Assembly (NCBI GenBank): GCA_963730305.1
Contig: CAVSRB010000006.1
Coordinates: 124,001-188,000, forward strand
Length of the DNA: 64,000 bases
Direction of reading: 5' to 3'
Source: CAMYMQ01 sp963730305
Lineage (GTDB): Bacteria; Pseudomonadota; Alphaproteobacteria; Bin65
Below the pieces are notes generated by a model, which worked only from the letters and a program-made list of their open reading frames with translations, was not told the origin of the DNA and did not search any database. The first letter of the stretch is position 1, and the number at the start of each line of letters is the position of its first letter. Shown in pieces: positions 1-9,333 of the stretch. The position numbers and the translations under genes were made by a program.

Positions 1-758
1 GTGACCGGGTTGACGTAGCGCAGCGTCTTCGAGCCATCGCTGGCCGGGGCCAGCGCGTCGAGCGCGGCGCGCGTGTCGGCACCGGCGTAACGGTACTTGG
101 GCGAGTGGGACTGTTCGTAGGTGCGGTCGACCGGCACCATCCCCGCCGCCGCCCACACGGCTTCCTCGCCGGCGTCCGCGGTCCAGAACGAATCGTCCTT
201 CGGGTCGCCCGGGTAGAAGAAGTTGGCGTCGAGCGAATTGATCAGCGGCATGTTGGCGGCGTCGAACCAGAAGATCCGCTTGTCGGTCTCGTTGACGTGG
301 CCGTGCCAGCAATAGGGCGGGGTCAGGATCAGGTCGCCCTCGAGCATCTCGCAGCGGCGGCCGTTGACGATGGTCGCCGCGCCGTCGGCGCGGGTCGCGA
401 AGCGGATCGCCGCGGCGGTGTGGCGGTGCGGCCGGGCGTGGTCGCCGGGCTGCAGCACGGTGAAGGCGGAGAGCAGGTTGCTGGTGGTCTGGGTGGCCCC
501 GTCGAAGGCCGGGTGCGCCATGATCAGGGCGCGGCGCTCGACATCCTCGATCGGCACCTCGGTGGCGGCGCGCTCGGTCAGCGGCTCGATATCGGCCCAG
601 CGCCACACGAAGCTGCCGTCGCGGGCCGACGGCTCGATCGGGGTGATCCGCTTGTAGCGGTCCCACAGCGGGTGCCAGTTGGCGGCTTCGAGGTCGCGGA
701 TCAGCCCGGCGTCGGGCCGTTCCGGGTCGGTGGTGGCAAGGCGGACGGCTTCAGCCAT
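1..758 (-). CDS. Gentisate 1,2-dioxygenase-like bicupin (3' end outside window)
   Basis: This cupin-fold protein resembles gentisate 1,2-dioxygenases, Fe(II) enzymes that open gentisate to maleylpyruvate in the cytoplasm. Only the N-terminal ~252 residues are present; the frame is open to the window edge. The first cupin motif is visible as PHRHTAAAIRF followed by EGDLILTPPYCWHGHVN, giving His ligands in the expected HxH and later His positions. The N-terminus (NWHPLWDRYKRITP) matches the family's typical WxPLW start. ATG at 758 is preceded by AAGGAG seven bases upstream. It is the last visible gene of the minus-strand block, 69 bases after the TauD-type gene. Related bicupins act on salicylate or 1-hydroxy-2-naphthoate, so the substrate is uncertain. 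Confidence 0.8.
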   Translation of the reverse strand, partial: MAEAVRLATTDPERPDAGLIRDLEAANWHPLWDRYKRITPIEPSARDGSFVWRWADIEPLTERAATEVPIEDVERRALIMAHPAFDGATQTTSNLLSAFTVLQPGDHARPHRHTAAAIRFATRADGAATIVNGRRCEMLEGDLILTPPYCWHGHVNETDKRIFWFDAANMPLINSLDANFFYPGDPKDDSFWTADAGEEAVWAAAGMVPVDRTYEQSHSPKYRYAGADTRAALDALAPASDGSKTLRYVNPV

Positions 759-827
759 GTCGGCTCTCCTTGTCGAGCGGTCGCGCGGCTGCGTCTGTGG
801 GACGAGCGCAGGGCGCGGCGGGGGTGA

Positions 828-1685
828 TCAGGTGCATATCGGCGGCAGTCCCTTGACGCTGATGCGCCACAGCAGGCGGCGCTGCGGCGCGGTGTCGGCG
901 AAGGCGATCGGCACCGCCGAATGCAGGGTCTGGGCGTTGTCCCAGATGGCGATGTCGCCGACCGTGTAGCGGTAGCGCAGGACGAAGCGGTCCTGGGTCG
1001 CGTGGGCCTTGAGCCGGCGCAGCAGGGCGGCGCCCGCGGCGTCGTCCATGCCCTCGATCCCGACCGCCGTGCCGGCGACCGCGAACAGCGACTTGCGGCC
1101 GGTGGCCGGATGGGCCTGGACGACCGGCTGGGTGACCGGCGGCACCTTGGCGGCCTGGTCCGGATCGGTCACGGGCACGGCGTGCTTCTCGCCGTCGCGG
1201 CCGGAGGCGCCGCCGTAGACGTGAACGGCGCGCTGGCCTTCCAGCTCGGCCTGTTCCTCGGGGCTCAGCGCTTCCCAGGCGGCGACGAGGTCGGCGACCA
1301 TCGTCTCGCCGCCGCTCTCGGGCACCTCGCGGGCGTAGAGCATGGTCGCGCTGCACGGCTCGGCTTCGTAGGCCTGGTCGGTGTGCCAGTAGGCGGCGCC
1401 GTTGCGCACGCCGGCGTCGCGGTCCTTTTCCAGCGTGTTGCCGATCGCCATCATCGCCGGATAGCCGGGCATGCGCAGGTGATCCATGAAATGGGCGTAG
1501 GGTCGGCCCCACTGGGAGCCGAAGGCGAAATACTGGTCCTCGGTCAGCGACTGGCCGGGGATGGTCAGCACCCGGTGCTCGTGCAGGGCGTCGACCAGGA
1601 CGCGCAGGGCCTCCGGGTCGAGGCCCCGGCTCAGGTCGACGCCGCGGGCGACCGCGCCGAACGGCGCGTCGAGCGGCTCGATCAC
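828..1685 (-). CDS. TauD/TfdA-family 2-oxoglutarate-dependent dioxygenase
   Basis: This is a non-haem Fe(II)/2-oxoglutarate dioxygenase of the TauD/TfdA type, a cytoplasmic enzyme that hydroxylates small acids, often to release a leaving group. With the GTG start at 1685 the protein is 285 residues, a usual size. The facial triad is readable: His101 and Asp103 in WHTDQAY and His255 in TLHSAVP, followed by Arg269/270 for 2-oxoglutarate. The open frame continues upstream into the rbsB-like gene, but that stretch is not TauD-like. A TTG six codons before the GTG is an alternative start; neither has a strong Shine-Dalgarno. It follows the ABC importer genes after a long hairpin and precedes the cupin dioxygenase, suggesting a role in processing the imported compound. 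The true substrate is unknown. Confidence 0.85.
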   Translation of the reverse strand: MIEPLDAPFGAVARGVDLSRGLDPEALRVLVDALHEHRVLTIPGQSLTEDQYFAFGSQWGRPYAHFMDHLRMPGYPAMMAIGNTLEKDRDAGVRNGAAYWHTDQAYEAEPCSATMLYAREVPESGGETMVADLVAAWEALSPEEQAELEGQRAVHVYGGASGRDGEKHAVPVTDPDQAAKVPPVTQPVVQAHPATGRKSLFAVAGTAVGIEGMDDAAGAALLRRLKAHATQDRFVLRYRYTVGDIAIWDNAQTLHSAVPIAFADTAPQRRLLWRISVKGLPPICT

Positions 1686-1726
1686 GGGGCGGTTCGCTGC
1701 CAAGTCTTCGATCCGGCACGACGGGC

Positions 1727-1758
1727 GGGCGCCGGCCGGATCGACCCGGCCGGCGCCC
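1727..1758 (-). terminator. Long GC hairpin after the binding-protein gene
   Basis: A perfect 13-bp inverted repeat (arms 1727-1739 and 1746-1758, 6-base loop) begins nine bases after the stop codon of the rbsB-like gene. No T-run follows, so it is more likely a 3'-end stabiliser or partial terminator that raises binding-protein expression over the dioxygenase genes downstream than a strong Rho-independent terminator. Confidence 0.55.
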
Positions 1759-1767
1759 TGGCCGCGC

Positions 1768-2703
1768 CTACTTCTTCTTGCGGATGAACTTGTCGACGTT
1801 GCCCTTGTCGACCAGCACATGGGCCACGAACACCTTCTTCTTCTGGAACTTCTTGCCCTTGAGGTAGGCGTCCATCGTATTCATGCCGAGCGTGCCCCAG
1901 GCGAAGGGGTTGAGCGCGACGGTCAGGTCCATCTTGCCCTGCTTGACCGCCCGGATCGCCGGCGGCACGCCGTTCATCCCGGTGACGATGATCTGCTTCT
2001 TCTTGCCGGAGGCGGCGACGGCCTGGGCGGCGCCCAAGGCGATTTCGTCGTTGGCGGCGTAGATGGCCGACAGGTCGGGATGTGCGACCAGCGCGTCCTC
2101 GGCGTATTTCAGGCCGTTCTCGCGGTTCAGGATCATGGTCTGGCGGAACACGATCTTGATGCCCGGATACTTCTTCATCGTGTCTTGGTAGCCCTTGGCG
2201 AAGTTGATGAAGGCCTGGGCTCCGGCGGGGCCGGCGAGCATGGCGACCTTGCCCTTGCCGCCGAGCTTCTTGGCGGTCCAGTTGGCGATGTCCGACCCGA
2301 TCTTGATCTCGTCCGCCGAGATGTGCAGGACCTGGCTCTTGCAGGCCGAGCCGCGGGCGATCGACATCATCGGGATCTTGGCCGCCTTGGCCTTGTCGAA
2401 CGCGCTGCACAGCGCCGTGGCGTCGATCGGCGAGATCAGGATGCCGTCGACCTTCTTGGCGATCAGGTCGTTGACGCCGTTGAGCTGCTTGGCGATGTCG
2501 TTCTGGGCGTTGACCACGCTGACCTGGTAGCCGAGCTTCTTGGCCCGCGCCTCGATCGCCTTGAGCATGGCGATGTAGAAGGGGTTGGTGTCCGACGCCA
2601 GCGCGACGCCGATGGTCTTGGCCTGGGCCGCGCCGGCGGTTCCGAACGCAAGGCCCGAGGCGAGGACGGCGGCGGCCGCCGCCGAGATTATGGTCTTTCT
2701 CAT
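1768..2703 (-). CDS. Ribose-type (RbsB-like) ABC transporter periplasmic binding protein
   Basis: This 311-residue periplasmic type-1 binding protein delivers a ligand to the RbsC/RbsA-like membrane complex encoded just upstream. Residues 1-28 form a signal peptide with cleavage expected after AAQA. The start of the mature domain, TIGVALASDTNPFY, and later DGILISPIDATAL and AIYAANDEIALGAAQA are typical of the sugar-binding Peripla_BP_4 family. ATG at 2703 follows an AGGGAGAG Shine-Dalgarno. The C-terminus is unusually lysine-rich (FIRKKK). The family binds pentoses, autoinducer-2, nucleosides and polyols. Given the heterocycle-degradation neighbours the ligand may be a nucleoside or N-glycoside, but that is inference. 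Confidence 0.9.
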   Translation of the reverse strand: MRKTIISAAAAAVLASGLAFGTAGAAQAKTIGVALASDTNPFYIAMLKAIEARAKKLGYQVSVVNAQNDIAKQLNGVNDLIAKKVDGILISPIDATALCSAFDKAKAAKIPMMSIARGSACKSQVLHISADEIKIGSDIANWTAKKLGGKGKVAMLAGPAGAQAFINFAKGYQDTMKKYPGIKIVFRQTMILNRENGLKYAEDALVAHPDLSAIYAANDEIALGAAQAVAASGKKKQIIVTGMNGVPPAIRAVKQGKMDLTVALNPFAWGTLGMNTMDAYLKGKKFQKKKVFVAHVLVDKGNVDKFIRKKK

Positions 2704-2754
2704 TTCACTCTCCCTGTCGTTTGCTCTCGTTCCACGAAGTGCCGTGCGGCGGCG

Positions 2755-3771
2755 TCAGCGCCGCCGCATCCGGTCTGCCGTTGCCGCGGCGATGATGACC
2801 AGGCCGACGGCCACGCCCTGCCAGTGCGAACCCACGTTGGCCAGATTGAGCGCGTTGTTGAGCACGCCGATGATGAACACGCCGATCACGCTCTTGTAGA
2901 GCTTGCCCTCGCCGCCGTAGAGCGACGCGCCGCCGAGCACGACGGCCGCGATGGCGAACAGCTCGTAGAGCACGCCGACGGTCGGCTGGCCCGACTGCAG
3001 CCGCGACGCGAGCATGACCCCGGCGAGCCCCGCCAGCGCGCCGCTCAGTACGAAGCAGGCGGTGCGCACGCGCTTGACCCGGACGCCGGCGAGATAGGCC
3101 GCCTCGGTGTTGCCGCCGGTGGCGAAGACGCGGACACCGAAGGCGGTCCGGTGCAGCACCCAGCTGAACACGATAACCAGGATGATCGGCAACCAGACCA
3201 GCCACGGAATGCCCAGGAAGCGCTCGGTGGCGAAGGCGTTGAACAGGTCGGGCAGGCCGTCCTCGCCGCTGACCGGCCGCGAATCGGTGATGACGTGGAC
3301 CAGGCCGCGGACGATGACCAGGGTCCCCAGGGTGGCGATGAAAGGATTGACGTCGAGCCGGGTGACGATCAGCCCGTTGGCGAGGCCGATCACGGCCCCG
3401 GCGGCGATCCCCGCGGCGACGCCGAGCAGGATGCCGGCCTGGAGCATGACCATCGCGGCGACGCAGCCGGACAGGGCCACCACCGATCCCACCGACAGGT
3501 CGAACCCGCCGGCCACGATCACGAAGGTCATGCCGATCGCGATCACGGTCATCACCGCGCCCTGCATCAGGACGTTGTTGATGTTGACCCAGGACAGGAA
3601 GTTGGCGTTCAGGATGAAGGCGATCGCGCATAGCAGGACCAGCGCGAACAGCGGCATCTGGGACCAGGCGAGCTCCGCCACGCGGGAGCCGCCCGCCGCA
3701 CCGCCGCGCGCGGGGTCGGTTCCCGCGGCCGGGCCCGAAGGTGCCGCCATTTCCTGCCTGCCGGTGGTCAT
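2755..3771 (-). CDS. Ribose-type (RbsC-like) ABC transporter permease
   Basis: This is a 338-residue polytopic inner-membrane permease of the RbsC/AraH family (BPD_transp_2). After a hydrophilic N-terminus of ~35 residues rich in Ala and Gly, membrane segments begin at MPLFALVLLCAIAFI. The family signature GGFDLSVGS is present, as is the conserved LGGASLYGGEG loop near the C-terminus. It lies between the ATPase gene (18 bases upstream) and the binding-protein gene (51 bases downstream), the usual order for a three-gene sugar importer. The start at 3771 is the first ATG of the frame. Confidence 0.92.
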   Translation of the reverse strand: MTTGRQEMAAPSGPAAGTDPARGGAAGGSRVAELAWSQMPLFALVLLCAIAFILNANFLSWVNINNVLMQGAVMTVIAIGMTFVIVAGGFDLSVGSVVALSGCVAAMVMLQAGILLGVAAGIAAGAVIGLANGLIVTRLDVNPFIATLGTLVIVRGLVHVITDSRPVSGEDGLPDLFNAFATERFLGIPWLVWLPIILVIVFSWVLHRTAFGVRVFATGGNTEAAYLAGVRVKRVRTACFVLSGALAGLAGVMLASRLQSGQPTVGVLYELFAIAAVVLGGASLYGGEGKLYKSVIGVFIIGVLNNALNLANVGSHWQGVAVGLVIIAAATADRMRRR

Positions 3772-3789
3772 TCCGTCGTCGTCCCCGCG

Positions 3790-5304
<1,515 letters not shown>

Positions 5305-5307
<3 letters not shown>

Positions 5308-5321
5308 CGCTGGCGTCCTCC
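5305..5321 (-). promoter_or_regulatory. Shine-Dalgarno and ATT initiation codon of the RbsA-like gene
   Basis: GGAGG on the minus strand (5321 to 5317) is followed after nine bases by ATT (5307 to 5305), which is in frame with the complete tandem ATPase. No ATG, GTG or TTG is available in that frame before Walker A. ATT starts are rare but known, for example infC in E. coli. Confidence 0.6.
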
Positions 5322-5376
5322 GGTTGCGGTCAGCGGCCGGGCGGCGGGGCCGGTTCGCGGCGGCGCACGGCCACGC

Positions 5377-6201
5377 TCAGTGGCCTCCCATCCAGTCGGC
5401 GGCAGCGTCGACCCAGGGCCCGTCGGCATCACCGGCGGCATAGTTGGCCTGGAAGTGGTTGCAGCCGGGCAGGACGATGCGGGTGACGTCGGCGCCGCGC
5501 GCGCGCAGTTCCGCCTCGAAGGTCTCGGCCTGTGCGATCAGGTGCGGGAAGTCCTGGTCGCCGTGGGCCATGAAGAAGGGCGGCGTGACGCGGATATTGG
5601 CGATCGGGCTGGCCGGTCCCTCGGCGCCGCTGTCCTCGGGGCCGAGGAAGCGCGGCCGCACCGTCATGCCGTTGCCGGGCCGGAAGTCGTAGACGCCGGA
5701 AACGGGCAGGCACCCGCGGATCACGTCGGCCGGCAGGCTGCGCGGCGCGCGCCATTCGTCGGTCACCGCCATCAGCGCGGCATAGTGGCCGCCGGCGGAA
5801 TGGCCGCCGACGAACAGCCGGTCGGGATCGCCGCCGAATTCGGCGATGCGCCGGTAGACCATGGCGACGCCGTAGAGCGTGTCGGAATAGCCGGTCGGGA
5901 AGACGTGCTCGGGCGCGAGGCGGTAGCCGATGGTGGCGAAGGTCACGCCCCGCGCGTTCAGCGCCGGGGCCATGAAGCTCATCCACTCCTTGTAGCCGTT
6001 GGTCCAGCCGCCGCCGTGGATGAAGGCGAGCACGTCGCCCGAGGGCTCGGCCGCCGGCACGATCTGGATGGTCTGATAGGGATCGTCGCCGTAGGCGATC
6101 TCCTCGCCCGTGACGCCCGCGCCGCGGCGGAAGCATTCTTCCTGATAGGCCGCTGCCACGTCGGACAGGGGCTCCTGCGCCGGATAGTCTTCTGGGCGCA
6201 C
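5377..6201 (-). CDS. Alpha/beta hydrolase, kynurenine-formamidase/esterase-like
   Basis: This is a 274-residue cytoplasmic serine hydrolase of the hormone-sensitive-lipase/arylformamidase group. The oxyanion-hole motif HGGGW is at residues 62-66, the nucleophile elbow GHSAGG places Ser135, and Asp217 (DQDF) and His249 (CNHFQ) complete a likely triad. GTG at 6201 has GGAGG five bases upstream. The longer open frame upstream is antisense-type sequence. It lies 119 bases after the NicX-like gene. In nicotinate degradation the NicX product N-formylmaleamate is deformylated by NicD, which is another alpha/beta hydrolase branch. A formamidase-like enzyme here could do that job. The family match is seen; the role is inferred from context. 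Confidence 0.78.
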   Translation of the reverse strand: MRPEDYPAQEPLSDVAAAYQEECFRRGAGVTGEEIAYGDDPYQTIQIVPAAEPSGDVLAFIHGGGWTNGYKEWMSFMAPALNARGVTFATIGYRLAPEHVFPTGYSDTLYGVAMVYRRIAEFGGDPDRLFVGGHSAGGHYAALMAVTDEWRAPRSLPADVIRGCLPVSGVYDFRPGNGMTVRPRFLGPEDSGAEGPASPIANIRVTPPFFMAHGDQDFPHLIAQAETFEAELRARGADVTRIVLPGCNHFQANYAAGDADGPWVDAAADWMGGH

Positions 6202-6320
6202 GTTCTCCTCCACTGACCCTTGATCCCGATGCCAGGCCGGTCGTGCCGCTTTCGTCGCGGTTTCCGCCGGCCCTTGTCTGTTGCCGCGCCGCCGGGCCGT
6301 CCCGGCCGGCGCGGTATATT

Positions 6321-7403
6321 TCAGATGCGGCGCTCGCGCGCCACCACCATGTTCTCGTCGACGATCTTGCCCTTCTCGATGATGACCTTGTTGTCGAGGA
6401 TCATCGTGCAGTCGCGCATCGGCACGTCGTAGTGGCCGCGCGTGGTCCGTGTGCCGCCGCCCTGGCTGTTCGGCCCGGTCGAGAACAGGAAATTGCCGGG
6501 GAAGGTGCGGGCGGCTGCGCGGCTGCGCTCCGGCTCGTCGCCGTTGAGCGCGATATTGTACCACAGCGCCTGCGGGTTGAGGCCCCAGCCGAGATGCGAG
6601 ATCGCATAGGGGTCCATGTCGTCGTCGTTCTCTTTGTTGTCCTCCAGCCAGTCCTGCATCAGCTTGGCGTCCATGCCGCCCTTGATCTCGCGGATGAAGC
6701 CGTCCTTGATCTCGACCCGCACCTCGTCCTGGACGTAGCGGCAGTAGGGCAGGATGACGATGTCGCCGGGCTGGAACACGACCGTGCCGTTGGCCGAGCC
6801 CTCGTTGGGGAAGGTGTGGATGTGGCCGCCGCCCCAGTGGTCGAAGTGGCCGGGCTCGTCGGCGTAGCCCCACTGGCTCATCACCGGGTACTCGCCGCAC
6901 TCCCAGGTCAGGTCGGTGCCGGCGTCGGAAATCACCCGGACCTTCTTGGTCGCGGCGTAGAGGTCGTTGCCGTACTTGACCGCCTCCTTGAGGCCCTTGG
7001 GCGACATCAGCTGTTCGAGGTCGTCGGGCGAATCGATGATCATCTGGACGCGGGTGCCGCCGTTCATGACCTCCTTGAGCCACTTGGTGAACAAGGGCGT
7101 GTGGAAGACGACGATCATGTCGGCCGCCTTCATCGCCTCCAGCGTTCCCTTGCACTGGCCGACGGTCGGCACGCCGACCTTGGTCCAGGACGGGATCGAG
7201 TTGACGCACATCTCGTAGATGTCGGCGCCGAGGTCCTCGGCGGCCGCGAAGGCGCTCTCGATGTAGGAGCGGCGGGTCGACAGGTCGGTCAGGCAGGCAA
7301 TGGTCTCGCCCTTCTTGACCTGGCACATCTCGAACTGTTTCCGGAACAGGAGCGTCTGCTTGCCGGGGTTCATTTCCTGGGTGCGTTGGGTGACGTTCGT
7401 CAT
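6321..7403 (-). CDS. nicX: NicX-like 2,5-dihydroxypyridine 5,6-dioxygenase
   Basis: The protein resembles NicX of Pseudomonas putida, an Fe(II) extradiol-type dioxygenase with an aminopeptidase (M29-like) fold that opens 2,5-dihydroxypyridine to N-formylmaleamate. Diagnostic blocks are GYADEPGHFDHW (180-190), AISHLGWGLNPQ (267-278) and GNFLFSTGPNSQGGG (303-317). The three iron ligands known in NicX (His265, His318, Asp320) correspond here to His270, His324 and Asp326. ATG at 7403 has GGAG six bases upstream and gives 360 residues, against 350 in P. putida; an in-frame ATG lies four codons earlier. It is followed by a formamidase-like hydrolase, which fits an N-formyl product. A related dihydroxypyridine substrate remains possible. 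Confidence 0.85.
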   Translation of the reverse strand: MTNVTQRTQEMNPGKQTLLFRKQFEMCQVKKGETIACLTDLSTRRSYIESAFAAAEDLGADIYEMCVNSIPSWTKVGVPTVGQCKGTLEAMKAADMIVVFHTPLFTKWLKEVMNGGTRVQMIIDSPDDLEQLMSPKGLKEAVKYGNDLYAATKKVRVISDAGTDLTWECGEYPVMSQWGYADEPGHFDHWGGGHIHTFPNEGSANGTVVFQPGDIVILPYCRYVQDEVRVEIKDGFIREIKGGMDAKLMQDWLEDNKENDDDMDPYAISHLGWGLNPQALWYNIALNGDEPERSRAAARTFPGNFLFSTGPNSQGGGTRTTRGHYDVPMRDCTMILDNKVIIEKGKIVDENMVVARERRI

Positions 7404-7454
7404 GCCGGTCTCCATCGATCCAAAGCGGCTTCAGCCTTGGCGCGACAGGAAAAA

Positions 7455-7475
7455 CGAACAGCGTTCGCTTGTCAA
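7455..7475 (-). promoter_or_regulatory. Candidate promoter -35 and palindromic operator upstream of nicX-like gene
   Basis: On the minus strand TTGACA (7475-7470) is followed two bases later by the palindrome CGAAC-GCT-GTTCG (7467-7455). The site lies in the 86-base gap between hyuB and the nicX-like gene, so the ring-cleavage genes may have their own regulated promoter. The -10 element is weak (TTTCCT at 17-bp spacing). Confidence 0.35.
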
Positions 7476-7489
7476 TGGGAGACGCGGGC

Positions 7490-9328
7490 TCAGGCGCGGA
7501 ATTCGAGCTCCCGGGCGCCGGTCAGCACAACCTCGCCCAGGCCCAGCGGCGCGCCGAACAGGGCCAGCCAGGCGGGCAGGGTGCCGCCGTCCGCCCGCCC
7601 GGCGCGCAAGGCCTTCCGCTTCGCCTCGGTCGCGGCCGGGTCGACCGTCGCCGTGGCCGGGTCGATCACCACGCCATAGACCTGCTCGGCATACTCGGCG
7701 GTCAGCCGCTCCTCGACCACGTCGGCAAGGACCAGCGCCGGGTCGCGGTCGAGCGGGTCGCCGTAGCCGCCGCCGCCCGCGCCGATGTGCAGGAAGACGT
7801 CGCCTTCGTTGAACTTGATCGCCTCCATCGGCATCGGCGGAAGGATGCGTTGGCCCTCGCCGGGATTGACGATGTGCAGGCACGGTGTGCCCGGGGCGCC
7901 GCCGTCGAGCCCCCAGGGCAGGTGGTGCTTCCGGTCCGAGCGCAAGACCACGAGGATGTCGTCGGCGCGCATCCGGTACTGGCGCAGGATCGCCGGCGCG
8001 CCGCGGTGCCGGCCCGGGCCGCCCGAGTTCTCCAGCATGCCGTAGCGGGTGATCTCGATCGGGTGCAGCGCCTCGATCATCTCGACCGGCTGGTTGGTCA
8101 GGTTGCCGCCGGGGTTGGGCACGCCGAACACGCCGTCGCGGTCGGGCATCGCGCCCCAGGACCCGGCCAGGGTCTCCGACAGGACGAAGCGCCGGCCCTC
8201 GTGCCAGCCGCTGATGGCGGGGAAGGTCACGCCGCCTTCGCCCGCGGCCGGCACCCGGTCCGGCACGATCTGGGCCAACGCGCCCTGGAGCGCGTCGATC
8301 GCCCGCCAGCCGATGATGGCACGGGCGGCAACCGCGGCCGGCAGCTTCGGGTTGACGATGGTTCCCTCGGGCAGGATCTGGGTGATCGGCCGCGAGAAGC
8401 CGTCGAAGTTGGGGACGTCGGCCTTGGATACCGCCTTCAACATCAACTGCGCGGCGGACTTGACGAAGGGGGAGGGGCAGTTGATCGCGCCCGGCACCTG
8501 GGGCGACGAGCCGGTCCAGTCGAAGACGATCTCCGAGCCCTTGATCTCGATGGCGATCTTGAGCGGGATCGGCTCGGGGTCGTCGCCCAGCCCGTCGAGA
8601 TAGTCGGTGAATTCCCAGCGGCCGTCGGGCAGCGCCTCGATCTCGGCGCGCATCATCGCCTCGGCGTGGTCGTGCAGCTCGTCGATCACCTGGCGGAAGG
8701 TGTCGCGGCCGTAGCGCGCGACCAGCAATTCGAAGGCCCGGTTGGCGGTCTTGCAGGCGGCGACCTGGGCGCGCATGTCGCCGGCCAGCTTGTCCGGGAT
8801 CCGGGTGTTGAGTTCCATCAGCTTGAAGAAGGTCTGGTTCGGCCGGCCCTCCTCGTAGAGCTTGAGGATCGGAATCCGCAGGCCTTCCTGGAATATCTCG
8901 GTGGCGTAGACGGCGGTCGAGCCCGGCGCGATGCCGCCCATGTCGATCTGGTGGACCAGGGTGCAGGCGTAGCCTTCGAGCTCGCCGTCGTGGAACATCG
9001 GCTGGACGATGTAGACGTCCGGGATGTGCATGCCGGCGGCGACGTAGGGGTCGTTGAACACGAACATGTCGCCCGGCTTCACGTCGTCGCCGTACTCGGC
9101 GACCAGCTTCTCCATCGCGTCGGGGAAGGAGCCCATGTGCAGCGCCATGGTCAGGCCGTGGGCGATGGCGCGGCCGTGGCGGTCGCACAGGCCGGTCGAA
9201 TAGTCCATCGAATCACGCACGATCGAGGAATAGGCGGTGCGCATGATCACCAGCGCCATCTCGTCGGCGATCGAGCTGAGCGCGTTGCGTACGACTTCCA
9301 TGGTGATCGGGTCGGTGTTGGGCCGCAT
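7490..9328 (-). CDS. hyuB: Hydantoinase B/oxoprolinase family protein (pair 1)
   Basis: This is the HyuB-type subunit of an ATP-dependent amidohydrolase or carboxylase of the OPLAH superfamily (5-oxoprolinase, N-methylhydantoinase, caprolactamase, acetone/acetophenone carboxylase). HyuB carries the metal-binding ring-opening site. The family motif FNDPYVAAGMH (91-101) and HQIDMGG (126-132) supply the conserved His/Asp ligands, and GAGGGGYGDPLDR marks the C-terminal end. The length, 612 residues, is slightly above the usual 520-590 because of a C-terminal extension after VDPAATEAKR. The start is six bases after the stop of the partner hyuA gene, so the two are surely co-translated. The substrate cannot be read from sequence. 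Confidence 0.9.
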   Translation of the reverse strand: MRPNTDPITMEVVRNALSSIADEMALVIMRTAYSSIVRDSMDYSTGLCDRHGRAIAHGLTMALHMGSFPDAMEKLVAEYGDDVKPGDMFVFNDPYVAAGMHIPDVYIVQPMFHDGELEGYACTLVHQIDMGGIAPGSTAVYATEIFQEGLRIPILKLYEEGRPNQTFFKLMELNTRIPDKLAGDMRAQVAACKTANRAFELLVARYGRDTFRQVIDELHDHAEAMMRAEIEALPDGRWEFTDYLDGLGDDPEPIPLKIAIEIKGSEIVFDWTGSSPQVPGAINCPSPFVKSAAQLMLKAVSKADVPNFDGFSRPITQILPEGTIVNPKLPAAVAARAIIGWRAIDALQGALAQIVPDRVPAAGEGGVTFPAISGWHEGRRFVLSETLAGSWGAMPDRDGVFGVPNPGGNLTNQPVEMIEALHPIEITRYGMLENSGGPGRHRGAPAILRQYRMRADDILVVLRSDRKHHLPWGLDGGAPGTPCLHIVNPGEGQRILPPMPMEAIKFNEGDVFLHIGAGGGGYGDPLDRDPALVLADVVEERLTAEYAEQVYGVVIDPATATVDPAATEAKRKALRAGRADGGTLPAWLALFGAPLGLGEVVLTGARELEFRA

Positions 9329-9333
9329 GCGCC

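Noticed and set aside
105..827. Long open frames on the opposite strand of nearly every gene
   Set aside because: They arise from high GC3 codon use; their products are low-complexity Arg/Ala/Gly-rich strings without family motifs, and the other strand carries clear conserved proteins.
5377..6201. Calling the hydrolase next to nicX a NicD orthologue
   Set aside because: It has the HGGGW oxyanion motif of the HSL/arylformamidase group, not the NicD-type sequence; only functional analogy is possible.
5377..7326. A 649-codon frame joining the hydrolase to upstream sequence
   Set aside because: The N-terminal part runs through the nicX-like gene in another frame and is Arg-rich nonsense; GGAGG before GTG 6201 marks the real hydrolase start.
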